Assembly (NCBI GenBank): GCA_016463455.1
Contig: JAEMRG010000026.1
Location: forward strand, 1-11,600
Source: Rhodoferax sp.
GTDB lineage: Bacteria; Pseudomonadota; Gammaproteobacteria; Burkholderiales; Burkholderiaceae_C
DNA: 11,600 bases
Direction: 5' to 3'
The notes beneath the pieces were generated by a model. That model saw only the letters and a program-made list of their open reading frames with translations, was not told the origin of the DNA and searched no databases. The number at the start of each line of letters is the position of its first letter. Position 1 is the stretch's first letter. The translations under genes and the position numbers were made by a program. This document shows positions 1 to 7,740 of the stretch, one piece after another.

Positions 1-2053
1 ATTGCACGGTATCGGCCACGTTCTCAGGCGTAAAGCCGAAGTGTTTGAACAGGGCCGGCGCAGGGGCCGATTCGCCATAGGTATCTATGCCTACGACGGC
101 AGCGCAACCGTATTTCCACCAGCCGCCACTCGAGCCCATTTCGACCGCAATGCGCGGCACGCCCGTAGGTAGCACACTGGTTTTGTAGGCATCGCTTTGT
201 AAGTCAAAGGTGGTGGTGCTGGGCATGGAGACCACGCGCACCGCAATCTTGCGTGCAGCCAGTACCGCTTGCGCCTGCAGGGCGAGTTGTACTTCTGAGC
301 CAGTGGCAATCAGTACCGCCTGGGTTTTTTTCTTCATGCCGACTTCGGAGGGTTCGGCCAGCACATAAGCCCCTTTGTTGATGGCATCCAGGCCGCAGGC
401 AGCAGGAGCCGCCGCGGATTCGGCCTTGGGCGCGTAGCTGATGTTTTGGCGTGACAACAACAAGGCGGTGGGCTTGTTGCGGTTTTGCAGGGCTACGGTC
501 CAGGCTACGGCGGTCTCGGCGGTATCGGCGGGGCGCCAGACGTCCAGGTTGGGGATCAGACGCAAGGATGCTGCATGCTCGATGGACTGGTGTGTCGGCC
601 CGTCTTCGCCCAGGCCGATGCTGTCGTGCGTGAACACATGGATGACGCGCTTTTTCATCAAGGCGGCCATGCGGATGGCATTGCGCGAATAGTCGCTAAA
701 AGTCAGGAAGGTGCCGCCGTAGGGGATAAAGCCGCCGTGCAGGGCAATGCCGTTCATGATCGCGGCCATACCGAATTCGCGCACGCCGTAGTTGATATGG
801 CGCCCGCCGTGCAGTTGGCCGTTGGCGTCGGCGCTTTGCAGCAATTGCCCTTGTGCATCAAAGCGCACATTGGGCGTAGATTTGGTGTTGGTCAGGTTGG
901 AGCCGGTCAGGTCCGCCGAGCCGCCCAGTAGCTCGGGCAGGGCCGCGGTGAAATGCTCTAGTGCCAGTTGCGAGGCTTTGCGCGAGGCCACGGTTTCGGC
1001 TTTGGTGTGCGCTGCCAATACCGCGTCCACCGCAGTTTGCACAAAGCCTTTGGGCAAGTCGCCCTTCATGCGGCGCACAAATTCTTTGGCCAGGGCCGGG
1101 TGCGCGGCTTTGTAAGCGGCAAAGCGGGTGTTCCATTCTTTCTCGCGTGTGCGCCCTGCCGCTTTGGCGTCCCAATCGGCATAGACCGCTTTGGGCACCA
1201 CGAAAGGCGGGTGTGCCCAGCCTATGGCTTCGCGGGTGAGTTTGATTTCGTCTGCGCCCAGGGGTTCTCCGTGGGCTTTGGCGGTGTTGGCGCGGTTGGG
1301 GCTGCCTTTACCGATTGACGTTTTGCAAACAATCAGGCTAGGTTTGTCGCTGCTGGCTTTGGCTTGGGCAATGGCCTTGGATACGGCTTGCGCGTCATGG
1401 CCATCTACCTTGTCGATGACGTTCCAACCATAGGCGGCAAAGCGCTGCGCGCTGTTGTCAATAAACCAGGGTGTGACCTGGCCATCGATGGAAATACCGT
1501 TGTCGTCATACAAGGCGATCAGCTTGTTCAGCTTCCAGGCGCCGGCCAGGGCGCTAGCTTCGTGGCTGATGCCTTCCATCATGCAGCCGTCGCCCAAAAA
1601 CACATAGGTGTGGTGGTCCACGATGGCATGGCCTTCACGGTTAAATTGCGCAGCCAGCAGTTTTTCGGCCATGGCCATGCCCACCGCATTGGTAATGCCC
1701 TGGCCCAGCGGGCCGGTGGTGGTTTCGACACCGGGCGTGACATCCACTTCGGGGTGACCCGCTGTTTTGCTGTGCAATTGGCGGAAGTTTTTCAGCTCAG
1801 CCATGGGTAGCTTGTAGCCCGCCAGGTGTAGCAAGGCATATATCAGCATGGAGCCGTGGCCGTTTGACAACACAAAGCGATCGCGGTTAGCCCAATGGGG
1901 GTTGGAGGGGTTGTGTTGCAGATGTTGGCCCCATAGCGCTACCGCCATATCGGCCATGCCCATGGGGGCGCCGGGGTGACCGGAGTTGGCTTGTTGTACT
2001 GCGTCCATTGCAAGCGCGCGTATCGCGCTTGCCATTTGTTGGGAATTGGCCAT
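1..2053 (-). CDS. tkt: Transketolase (3' end cut by window edge)
   Basis: Thiamine diphosphate enzyme moving two-carbon ketol units between sugar phosphates in the cytosolic pentose phosphate pathway (and the Calvin cycle where present). The reading frame gives 684 residues without a stop; family members are about 660-690, so only a few C-terminal residues are missing. Visible family marks: the N-terminal SGHPGAPMG (residues 24-32), NGHGS (64-68), the diphosphate-binding GDG at 154-156 followed by the Asn in YDDN (about 185), REFGMA at 425-430 carrying the cofactor-activating Glu, and HDSIGLGEDGPTHQ (476-489). The start is well set: ATG at 2053 has GGAG seven bases upstream (2061-2064). It lies 58 bases behind the receiver gene on the same strand, with no terminator between them, so shared transcription is possible. 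No key residue is missing. Identity is seen directly from motifs; assignment is very sure. Confidence 0.97.
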   Translation of the reverse strand, partial: MANSQQMASAIRALAMDAVQQANSGHPGAPMGMADMAVALWGQHLQHNPSNPHWANRDRFVLSNGHGSMLIYALLHLAGYKLPMAELKNFRQLHSKTAGHPEVDVTPGVETTTGPLGQGITNAVGMAMAEKLLAAQFNREGHAIVDHHTYVFLGDGCMMEGISHEASALAGAWKLNKLIALYDDNGISIDGQVTPWFIDNSAQRFAAYGWNVIDKVDGHDAQAVSKAIAQAKASSDKPSLIVCKTSIGKGSPNRANTAKAHGEPLGADEIKLTREAIGWAHPPFVVPKAVYADWDAKAAGRTREKEWNTRFAAYKAAHPALAKEFVRRMKGDLPKGFVQTAVDAVLAAHTKAETVASRKASQLALEHFTAALPELLGGSADLTGSNLTNTKSTPNVRFDAQGQLLQSADANGQLHGGRHINYGVREFGMAAIMNGIALHGGFIPYGGTFLTFSDYSRNAIRMAALMKKRVIHVFTHDSIGLGEDGPTHQSIEHAASLRLIPNLDVWRPADTAETAVAWTVALQNRNKPTALLLSRQNISYAPKAESAAAPAACGLDAINKGAYVLAEPSEVGMKKKTQAVLIATGSEVQLALQAQAVLAARKIAVRVVSMPSTTTFDLQSDAYKTSVLPTGVPRIAVEMGSSGGWWKYGCAAVVGIDTYGESAPAPALFKHFGFTPENVADTVQ

Positions 2054-2060
2054 GAAACGA

Positions 2061-2064
2061 CTCC
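2061..2064 (-). promoter_or_regulatory. Shine-Dalgarno site of transketolase
   Basis: GGAG on the minus strand, seven bases before the ATG at 2053. It is one of only two clear ribosome binding sites in the window and settles the transketolase start. Confidence 0.7.
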
Positions 2065-2111
2065 GGAAGGGGCTGGGGGCATTGCGCCGGTCAGGCGCGC
2101 GAAAAAACATT

Positions 2112-2492
2112 TTAGCGGTGCCGCGCCATTGCTAGCGCATGGACCTGGCGCACTGCCTGGGCCAGTGCGCGTGGCTCGACGGGTTTGGCCAGTTGCAGGT
2201 CGGCTATTGCAGCTTGGGTGTCCGATGGATCGCCTTGCACGCGGGCCGACAAAATCAAAATACCGATCGCTGGGAACGATTGCCGCACACGCTTTGCAAT
2301 GGCATAGCCGTTTTCATGGGGAAGGTTCAAATCCAGTATCAGCGCGTCGGCGGCCCGCGCTTGCAAGAGCAGATCCAAGGCGGCGCCATCGCTCGCGGTA
2401 CGCACGGCAAAGCCCTCATCAAGCAAATACTCGGCAAGTGCTTCCCGGATGGCGGGGTTGTCTTCTACGATGATGATGTCGGCGAGCGGCAT
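2112..2492 (-). CDS. Single-domain response regulator (receiver only)
   Basis: A CheY-like receiver of 126 residues. The acidic pair E10-D11, phospho-acceptor D54 (in LILDLNLP), the Ser at 82 (LILSAR) and K103 in the KP motif are all present, so it should be phosphorylated. The frame ends about 17 residues after the last receiver helix region and there is no DNA-binding or enzymatic output domain. Only 58 bases separate its stop from the transketolase start, so no output domain could follow. It lies 42 bases behind the histidine kinase gene on the same strand and is very probably the kinase's partner. The usual GA-DD loop before the conserved Lys is altered (IADLQLAKP). It has no visible Shine-Dalgarno site; ATG 2492 is the first in-frame ATG. 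It could work as a phosphate sink or protein-binding switch, or be a truncated descendant of a two-domain regulator; the sequence cannot decide. Receiver identity is sure, role is not. Confidence 0.9.
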   Translation of the reverse strand: MPLADIIIVEDNPAIREALAEYLLDEGFAVRTASDGAALDLLLQARAADALILDLNLPHENGYAIAKRVRQSFPAIGILILSARVQGDPSDTQAAIADLQLAKPVEPRALAQAVRQVHALAMARHR

Positions 2493-2534
2493 GGCAGGAA
2501 CTTGTGGTGTGGGGCCATACGCATGGCTTGCTTG

Positions 2535-4208
2535 TCAGGCATTTGTCGCCCCAGCGCTATCGACTGGCAGGGTGAACCAAAACACCACCCGTTCGGCTTC
2601 CAGACTGAGTTGGATTTTGGTGCCCAGTCGTGAGGCCAGTTGCTGCGATAACCAGAGCCCTAGACCGGTGCCAGAAATACTGCTTGCGTTGGGTGAGCGG
2701 TAGTAGCGTTCAAAAACTTTGGCCGGATCCGGATGACCGGCGGGGCCCTTGACATTGCTGACGGCCAATTGGACCATGGGCATGCCTTGCCCGCTTGTAT
2801 ATTGGCTAACTTGCAAAACGACGGGGCTGCCTTGCGCTGAATACTTGAGCGCGTTACTCAGCAGATTATTGAGAATGATCTGAAAATAGCTTGCGTCACT
2901 GTGCAAGCGCAGATCGTCTATCGGCTTTTCAATGCGCAATTGCAGCAACTCGGATTGCGCACTGGAATGCACCCATGCCTGGCCCATGACCAAGCCCAGC
3001 GTATCTGTCAGCAAAAAATGGCTGAGCGACACCGCCATCACACCGCCCTCGTAGCGATCCGCCTGGCTGCAGTTGTCCAAAATGTGCACCATGCTATTGA
3101 TCGCCGTGTGCATGCGCACATCCCAGGCTTGCTTGCGCTCGGGAGCGATGTCCTTTTTCACCAACGCGCTGGTCCCCAATTGAACAACTGTTAAGGGAGT
3201 TTTGATTTCATGCACCAGTATCGAAATGAATAGCTGCTGTAAAAAGCGGATGCTGGTTTGTTCTTGCAGCTTTTGTACATGGGCCTGCTGCCTGCGGTCT
3301 TTCACCGATTGCGCCCGTCGCTGACGCCAAAGCAGTGTCAACACCAAGCCCAAGGAGATCAGGGGCAGGTTCATGGCGCGCAATGGCTCAGCCCAGGCCA
3401 TGGGTATAGCGGGCGCAAGTAAATTACCCCAGAGGCCCAGGTTGGTAGCCAACATCAGTACAAACACGGCGACCAGCAGGTGGTTTAAGTGGCCTTTGCG
3501 CCACGCGGGCTGTTGCAGCCACTGCCTTGCGCAATCCCAGCAAAAGCCGTACAGCGCCACCGATAGCAAACCCACTGCAGCGAGATTAAATGCGCCTTGC
3601 TGGCTGCTGTAGGCCAGGGCTGTCATCAACAAGCTGCCCCCTAAGAGCGCAGAAAAGCCGCGCGCGTAGCGTAGCTTGAACCGTGGGGAGGCGAGCACCT
3701 TGGCGCTGGCATACAGGCCGGCACAGTCCAGCACCACCGTCATGGAAGCGTTGGGCTTGATAAAGGCGCCGCCCAGTTGCAAGTGGTAGAGCCCCGAAAG
3801 CAAGCCTAGCAAGCCGATAAGGCCAAAAACCTTTTTCCGGCTTTGCCAGTACAGCAGGGTACTGACCACCAGCAGCAGCACAGAAAACGTTATTTGCATC
3901 GCGTGCATCGCGCCGTCTGCCACCGCTGGGTATGGCGCGCCGACCGAAAGATCATCGACACGGACCTGGCGCAGCGCAGGGTACAGGCCCTCCCTTTCTT
4001 GGCTATGGACGCGCAGGGTGCCGACATCGAAGTCGCTCCGTATTACTTGGTCCGCTGCTTGCCACGCGGCGTCGCCGCCGGGCGGCAGGATGCCGGTATT
4101 GCGCCTGTCCTGCCATTGCAGGCGCTCGGTCACGCTGGCAGACTGCGCGGCTGTGAATGGGCACACCATCAAAGCGGCAAGCAGGAGGTGGGTCCAAAGT
4201 TTCATCAT
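2535..4208 (-). CDS. Membrane sensor histidine kinase, 7TM type
   Basis: Inner-membrane sensor kinase, 557 residues from the ATG at 4208. Order: signal peptide (MMKLWTHLLLAALMVCPF, cut near AAQSA), a short periplasmic part of about 80 residues, six or seven hydrophobic segments (about 105-295), a linker rich in Gln and Arg, then the kinase core. The H-box is LVHEIKTPL with the phospho-His near residue 333. The N-box is NNLLSNALKYS (about 447-457), the F-box VFERYYRS (about 498-505), and the glycine-rich G2 box GTGLGLW (about 513-519). In the G1 position the usual Asp of DxGxG is replaced: the sequence reads SNVKGPAG. The layout resembles kinases with 7TMR-DISM sensor modules, though the periplasmic domain is short. 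A TTG at 4229 in the same frame would add seven residues before the signal peptide; the ATG fits a signal peptide better, and neither start has a Shine-Dalgarno site. The ligand is unknown. Confidence 0.9.
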   Translation of the reverse strand: MMKLWTHLLLAALMVCPFTAAQSASVTERLQWQDRRNTGILPPGGDAAWQAADQVIRSDFDVGTLRVHSQEREGLYPALRQVRVDDLSVGAPYPAVADGAMHAMQITFSVLLLVVSTLLYWQSRKKVFGLIGLLGLLSGLYHLQLGGAFIKPNASMTVVLDCAGLYASAKVLASPRFKLRYARGFSALLGGSLLMTALAYSSQQGAFNLAAVGLLSVALYGFCWDCARQWLQQPAWRKGHLNHLLVAVFVLMLATNLGLWGNLLAPAIPMAWAEPLRAMNLPLISLGLVLTLLWRQRRAQSVKDRRQQAHVQKLQEQTSIRFLQQLFISILVHEIKTPLTVVQLGTSALVKKDIAPERKQAWDVRMHTAINSMVHILDNCSQADRYEGGVMAVSLSHFLLTDTLGLVMGQAWVHSSAQSELLQLRIEKPIDDLRLHSDASYFQIILNNLLSNALKYSAQGSPVVLQVSQYTSGQGMPMVQLAVSNVKGPAGHPDPAKVFERYYRSPNASSISGTGLGLWLSQQLASRLGTKIQLSLEAERVVFWFTLPVDSAGATNA

Positions 4209-4407
4209 GGTGAACGCGATTTTTGGCAAATTCTGAGGTGCTGCAAGCGCTCCAAGCGCGTCCCGGCGTTCCGAGGGTCAACTGTAGCGCCAATCGCTTT
4301 GCGCCCTGTTGGCCGCCATCGCAGCTAAAGCCCAGGCAAGCCCGGGCCGGCCGCCCTGTATGGCAAACCATTGCAAAATGCGCCTCACACCACTTTCGAC
4401 CCATTGC
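4209..4407. promoter_or_regulatory. Divergent intergenic region
   Basis: This 199-base gap separates the leftward kinase gene from the rightward ene-reductase gene, so it should contain promoters for both directions. I see no convincing sigma-70 pair, operator or riboswitch. A TTGACC on the minus strand (4276-4281) could be a -35 element for the kinase, but nothing like a -10 stands at the proper distance. The reductase frame is open back to a TTG at 4309, yet the protein homology begins at 4408. Confidence 0.4.
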
Positions 4408-5529
4408 ATGAGTACCTTGTTCTCCCCCTACACGCTGCGTGGCTCAGATGCCACACTGGTTTTACCCAACCGCATCGTGGTCGCGCCCATGTGCCAGTAC
4501 GCCGCCACAGAGGGCCAGGCCACCGACTGGCATTTGATGCATTGGGGCAATTTGCTCAATAGCGGCGCGGCCATGTTCACCATTGAGGCCACAGCCGTCG
4601 TACCTGAAGGCCGCATTACCCCGGCTTGCCTGGGATTGTGGGACGAGGCCACCGAAGTAGCTTTGCGCACCTACTTGCACCGCGCCCGCAAACTGGCGCC
4701 CGAAGTGGCGGTGTGCATTCAGCTGGCGCATGCCGGGCGCAAAGCGTCCAGCGCCGTCCCTTGGGAGGGTGGGCAGTTGCTCGCAAGCGCGCAGGGCGGC
4801 TGGCCTACGCTTGGCCCTTCTGCGCTGTCCCAATTGCCCCAAGAGCCGCCGCCCCAAGCAATGGACCGCGTCGCCATGGACCGGGTGCGTGATGCTTTTG
4901 TCCTGGCTGCCCAGCGTGCGCAGGCCATGGGCGTGAATGCGATTGAAATCCATAGCGCACACGGCTATTTGCTGCACGAGTTTTTGTCCCCGATCGCCAA
5001 CCAGCGCCTTGACGCCTATGGCGGAAGTCTGGAAAACCGGATGCGCTTTCCGCTGGAAGTATTTACGGCAGTGCGCAAGGCCTATGGCGGTGTGCTGGGT
5101 TTGCGCCTATCGGCCTCCGATTGGGTGGACGGAGGCTGGGACTGCGCCCAAAGCACCGAGTTCGCGCGGCAGCTGCAGGCCCTGGGCTGCAGCTTTATCC
5201 ACATCTCTAGCGGTGGCGTGTCGCCCCAGCAAAAAATTGCGCTCGGGCCCAATTACCAGGTTGGATTTGCCTCGGACATTCGCAAAGCCGTGGGCATGCC
5301 TACCGTAGCGGTCGGTCTGATCACCGAAGCGCAGCAGGCTGAGGAAATATTGCAAGCCGGGGACGCCGATTTGATTGCGCTGGCACGTGCGTTTTTGTAC
5401 CAGCCGCGCTGGGGCTGGCAGGCCGCTGCCGCGCTCGATGGCCAAGTCACCGCGCACCCGGCGTATTGGCGCTGCTTGCCGCGGCAGGCGCAATCGGTGT
5501 TTGGCAAGGTCAGTGTTGGCGGGCGCTAA
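4408..5529 (+). CDS. Old Yellow Enzyme family ene-reductase (YqjM/XenA type)
   Basis: FMN-dependent NAD(P)H oxidoreductase of 373 residues, expected to be cytosolic and to reduce activated C=C bonds (enones, maleimides) or xenobiotic electrophiles. The start MSTLFSPYTLRG is where class III enzymes such as XenA begin. Class marks: LPNRIVVAPMCQY, whose Cys29 tunes the flavin in this class; EATAVVPEGRITP (60-72); QLAHAGRKAS (105-114); the substrate-binding pair H182 and H185 in EIHSAHGYLLHEF; YGGSLENRMRF (204-214); a late FMN phosphate region around SSGGVSP (267-273) and ADLIALARAFL (320-330). Length is normal for the family. It has no clear Shine-Dalgarno site. The in-frame extension back to 4309 looks non-coding. 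It heads a close set of plus-strand genes; murU starts 10 bases after its stop. The true substrate cannot be told from sequence. Confidence 0.93.
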   Translation: MSTLFSPYTLRGSDATLVLPNRIVVAPMCQYAATEGQATDWHLMHWGNLLNSGAAMFTIEATAVVPEGRITPACLGLWDEATEVALRTYLHRARKLAPEVAVCIQLAHAGRKASSAVPWEGGQLLASAQGGWPTLGPSALSQLPQEPPPQAMDRVAMDRVRDAFVLAAQRAQAMGVNAIEIHSAHGYLLHEFLSPIANQRLDAYGGSLENRMRFPLEVFTAVRKAYGGVLGLRLSASDWVDGGWDCAQSTEFARQLQALGCSFIHISSGGVSPQQKIALGPNYQVGFASDIRKAVGMPTVAVGLITEAQQAEEILQAGDADLIALARAFLYQPRWGWQAAAALDGQVTAHPAYWRCLPRQAQSVFGKVSVGGR

Positions 5530-5539
5530 GTCTTTGCCC

Positions 5540-6355
5540 GTGGCCCCGCGGGTACACGCCATGCTGCTGGCCGCCGGGCGCGGCGAGCGCATGCGCCCGC
5601 TCACCGATACCTGCCCTAAACCTTTGTTGGAGGTGCAAGGCAAAGCGCTAGCGCTTTGGCATCTGGACGCGCTGGCCCGTGCCGGCGTGGCGCGCACCGT
5701 GATCAACACTGCCTGGTTGGGTGGGCAGTTTGCACCGCGCTTGGGCGCGCAGCACGCGCCCAAGGGCGCTGCAGCGCAAGTGCCTATGTCATTGGTCTAT
5801 TCCCACGAGGGTCAGGATTTCGGCCAGGCTTTGGAAACCGCAGGCGGTATTGCGCGTGCACTGCCCCTGCTGTGCGAGGGCCTGGGCACCGACCCGATTT
5901 TTTGGGTGCTGGCCGGCGATGTGTATGTGCCGGACTTTGCCTTTGACGCCCAAGCCGTGGCGCACTTTGCCGCCAGCGACAAGCTAGCCCATATCTGGCT
6001 GGTACCCAATCCGCCGCACAACCCCCAAGGCGACTTTGGCTTGGGGCCTGGCGGCGCAAGTGGCGCTCAGGCATCCGCATTGGCGCTCAATGTGCCCGCC
6101 GATAGCCTTGAGGCGCGCTACACCTACAGCACCATCGGCCTGTACCGCTGCGCTTTGTTTGCGCCGCCTTGGTGCAGTATTGCGCCGGGCAATCCGCAGG
6201 GCGCCAAAGCGCTGCTTGCACCCCTGTTGCGCGCTGCGATGGACCAGGGCCGCGTCAGCGCCAGCCTATACACCGGCCTTTGGACGGATGTCGGTACGCC
6301 GGAGCGCCTGCATGCACTCAACCATTTTTCCACCTTGCAAGCTTCACACCTATGA
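5540..6355 (+). CDS. murU: N-acetylmuramate 1-phosphate uridylyltransferase (MurU-like)
   Basis: Nucleotidyltransferase that makes UDP-MurNAc from UTP and MurNAc 1-phosphate in the AmgK-MurU peptidoglycan recycling bypass, which avoids de novo synthesis and so lowers fosfomycin sensitivity. With the GTG start the protein has 271 residues. Marks: LLAAGRGERMRPLTD (9-23) with PKPLLEV (26-32), ETAGGI (99-104), AGDVYVPDF (125-133) with the metal-binding Asp, NPPHNPQGDFGL (157-168), and WTDVGTPERL (248-257). These match Pseudomonas MurU block by block, including the NPxH...GDF segment, which supports MurU over a general glucose-1-phosphate uridylyltransferase or mannose-1-phosphate guanylyltransferase. 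It is some 45 residues longer than Pseudomonas MurU, from loops around 70-83 and 111-119 and the C-terminus. The start is uncertain: GTG 5540, TTG 5534 (better spaced from GGCGGG at 5518-5523) or ATG 5561, the last leaving too little before the first strand. Its stop overlaps the pepP start. Confidence 0.85.
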   Translation: MAPRVHAMLLAAGRGERMRPLTDTCPKPLLEVQGKALALWHLDALARAGVARTVINTAWLGGQFAPRLGAQHAPKGAAAQVPMSLVYSHEGQDFGQALETAGGIARALPLLCEGLGTDPIFWVLAGDVYVPDFAFDAQAVAHFAASDKLAHIWLVPNPPHNPQGDFGLGPGGASGAQASALALNVPADSLEARYTYSTIGLYRCALFAPPWCSIAPGNPQGAKALLAPLLRAAMDQGRVSASLYTGLWTDVGTPERLHALNHFSTLQASHL

Positions 6356-7737
6356 ACACCATGCTGTACCAAAACCGACGCGCCCATGTGGCCGCCCAGA
6401 TCGGCCCACGCGGCCTGGCCATCGTGCCTACCGCGCCGGAGCAGCGGCGCAACCGCGATGCCGATTTCCCCTACCGCTTTGACAGCTATTTTCACTATCT
6501 GTGTGGCTTTGCGGAGCCAGGGGCCTGGCTGGTGATCACCGGCACGGGCAAAAGTATTTTGTTTTGCCAGCCCAAAGACTTGGAGCGTGAAACTTGGGAT
6601 GGTTACCGCCTGGGGCCGCAAGCCGCACCGGCTTTGCTCGGTGTGGACGAGGCCTATACCCTGTCTGAATTGGAGGCGCGTCTGCCCGGCTTGCTCGACG
6701 GTTGTGACAGCGCCTGGTACCCGTTTGCCACGCACAGTGGTTTGGAAGCGCGTGTGCAAAGTGCTTTGCAAAACCTGCGCGATCGGGTGCGTTACGGCAC
6801 GCTGTGCCCAGGCGGGCAGCAGGACTTGTGCAGCGTGCTGGACGAAATGCGCCTGATCAAAGACGCGCAAGAGCAAGACACTATGCGCCGGGCCGGCCAC
6901 ATCAGCGCTGGGGCGCATATACGCGCCATGCAAACCAGCGCCCGTATGTTGCGCGCCGGGCAGGAGGTGCGTGAATACCACTTGGAGGCCGAGTTATTGC
7001 ATGAGTTCCGCCGCCATGGCGCACAGTCGCCGGCCTATACCTCTATCGTGGCTGCCGGGGCCAATGCCTGTGTCTTGCACTACCGGGCCGATACCGCCTT
7101 GGTCAGGCCCGGTGAACTGGTCTTGATCGACGCAGGTTGTGAGCTCGATGGCTATGCCTCGGACATTACCCGCACTTTTCCGGCCAACGGCCGCTTTACC
7201 GGGCCACAGCGCGCGCTCTACGAGCTGGTGTTAGCGGCGCAAGTCGCGGCGATTGCTGCAACGCATGCTGGCGCGCGCTTTACCGATCCGCACGAGGCCA
7301 GCGTGGCGGTGCTGGCCCAGGGCATGCTCGATGTGGGCTTACTCGATAAAGACAAAGTAGGAACCGTGCAGGACGTGATTGAAAAGCGCGCCTATTTCCA
7401 GTTTTATATGCACCGCACCGGCCACTGGCTGGGGCGCGATGTGCACGACTGCGGCGCCTATACCGAGCCTTCGGAATTGGGCCACACCAGTGTCCGCAAG
7501 GATGCGCTCACCGGCCAAGCCATTGTGGATCGGCCTGCGCGCATCTTGCGCCCGGGCATGGTCTTGACGATTGAGCCGGGCATTTATGTGCGGCCGGCGC
7601 CGGGCGTGCCAGAGCAGTTCCACCACATCGGTATCCGCATCGAGGACGACGCCATCGTGACCGAACAAGGTTGCGAGTTGATCAGCCGTGGCGTGCCCGT
7701 CGATGCCGATGCCATCGAAGCTTTAATGCGCGCCTAA
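6352..7737 (+). CDS. pepP: Xaa-Pro aminopeptidase (PepP, M24B)
   Basis: Cytosolic dinuclear-metal exopeptidase that removes an N-terminal residue preceding proline; 461 residues, near the E. coli PepP length of about 440. The N-terminal half is the aminopeptidase P N-domain (about 5-135, with RNRDADFPYRFDSYFHYLCG). The C-terminal half is the pita-bread fold. All five expected metal ligands are visible: D260 (LIDAG), D271 (SDITRTF), H358 (GHWLG), E408 (TIEPGIY) and E431 (IRIEDD). The GHWLGRDVHD and PGMVLTIEPGIY blocks are typical. The ATG at 6352 overlaps the murU stop as ATGA, which points to translational coupling; a second ATG at 6361 is possible and neither has a Shine-Dalgarno site. The frame is open upstream to 6169, inside murU, but that part is not pepP-like. 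The receptor gene follows three bases after the stop. Confidence 0.95.
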   Translation: MNTMLYQNRRAHVAAQIGPRGLAIVPTAPEQRRNRDADFPYRFDSYFHYLCGFAEPGAWLVITGTGKSILFCQPKDLERETWDGYRLGPQAAPALLGVDEAYTLSELEARLPGLLDGCDSAWYPFATHSGLEARVQSALQNLRDRVRYGTLCPGGQQDLCSVLDEMRLIKDAQEQDTMRRAGHISAGAHIRAMQTSARMLRAGQEVREYHLEAELLHEFRRHGAQSPAYTSIVAAGANACVLHYRADTALVRPGELVLIDAGCELDGYASDITRTFPANGRFTGPQRALYELVLAAQVAAIAATHAGARFTDPHEASVAVLAQGMLDVGLLDKDKVGTVQDVIEKRAYFQFYMHRTGHWLGRDVHDCGAYTEPSELGHTSVRKDALTGQAIVDRPARILRPGMVLTIEPGIYVRPAPGVPEQFHHIGIRIEDDAIVTEQGCELISRGVPVDADAIEALMRA

Positions 7738-7740
7738 ACC

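Noticed and set aside
485..1810. Plus-strand frames of up to 148 codons over transketolase
   Set aside because: They are complements of conserved transketolase motifs, so the minus frame explains the sequence.
2084..2098. GCGCC / GGCGC hairpin before transketolase as a terminator
   Set aside because: The stem is only five bases and the T-run lies before it on the transcribed strand, not after it.
4276..4281. TTGACC on the minus strand as a -35 box for the kinase
   Set aside because: At 16 to 18 bases downstream the sequence is CGCTTG-like, not a -10 box.
5107..5763. Minus-strand frame of 218 codons across the ene-reductase and murU
   Set aside because: It is a shadow of two coding frames with no motif.
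6124..6981. Minus-strand open frame of 285 codons across murU and pepP
   Set aside because: It is antisense to two well-supported genes and spans their junction, with no domain or start signal.
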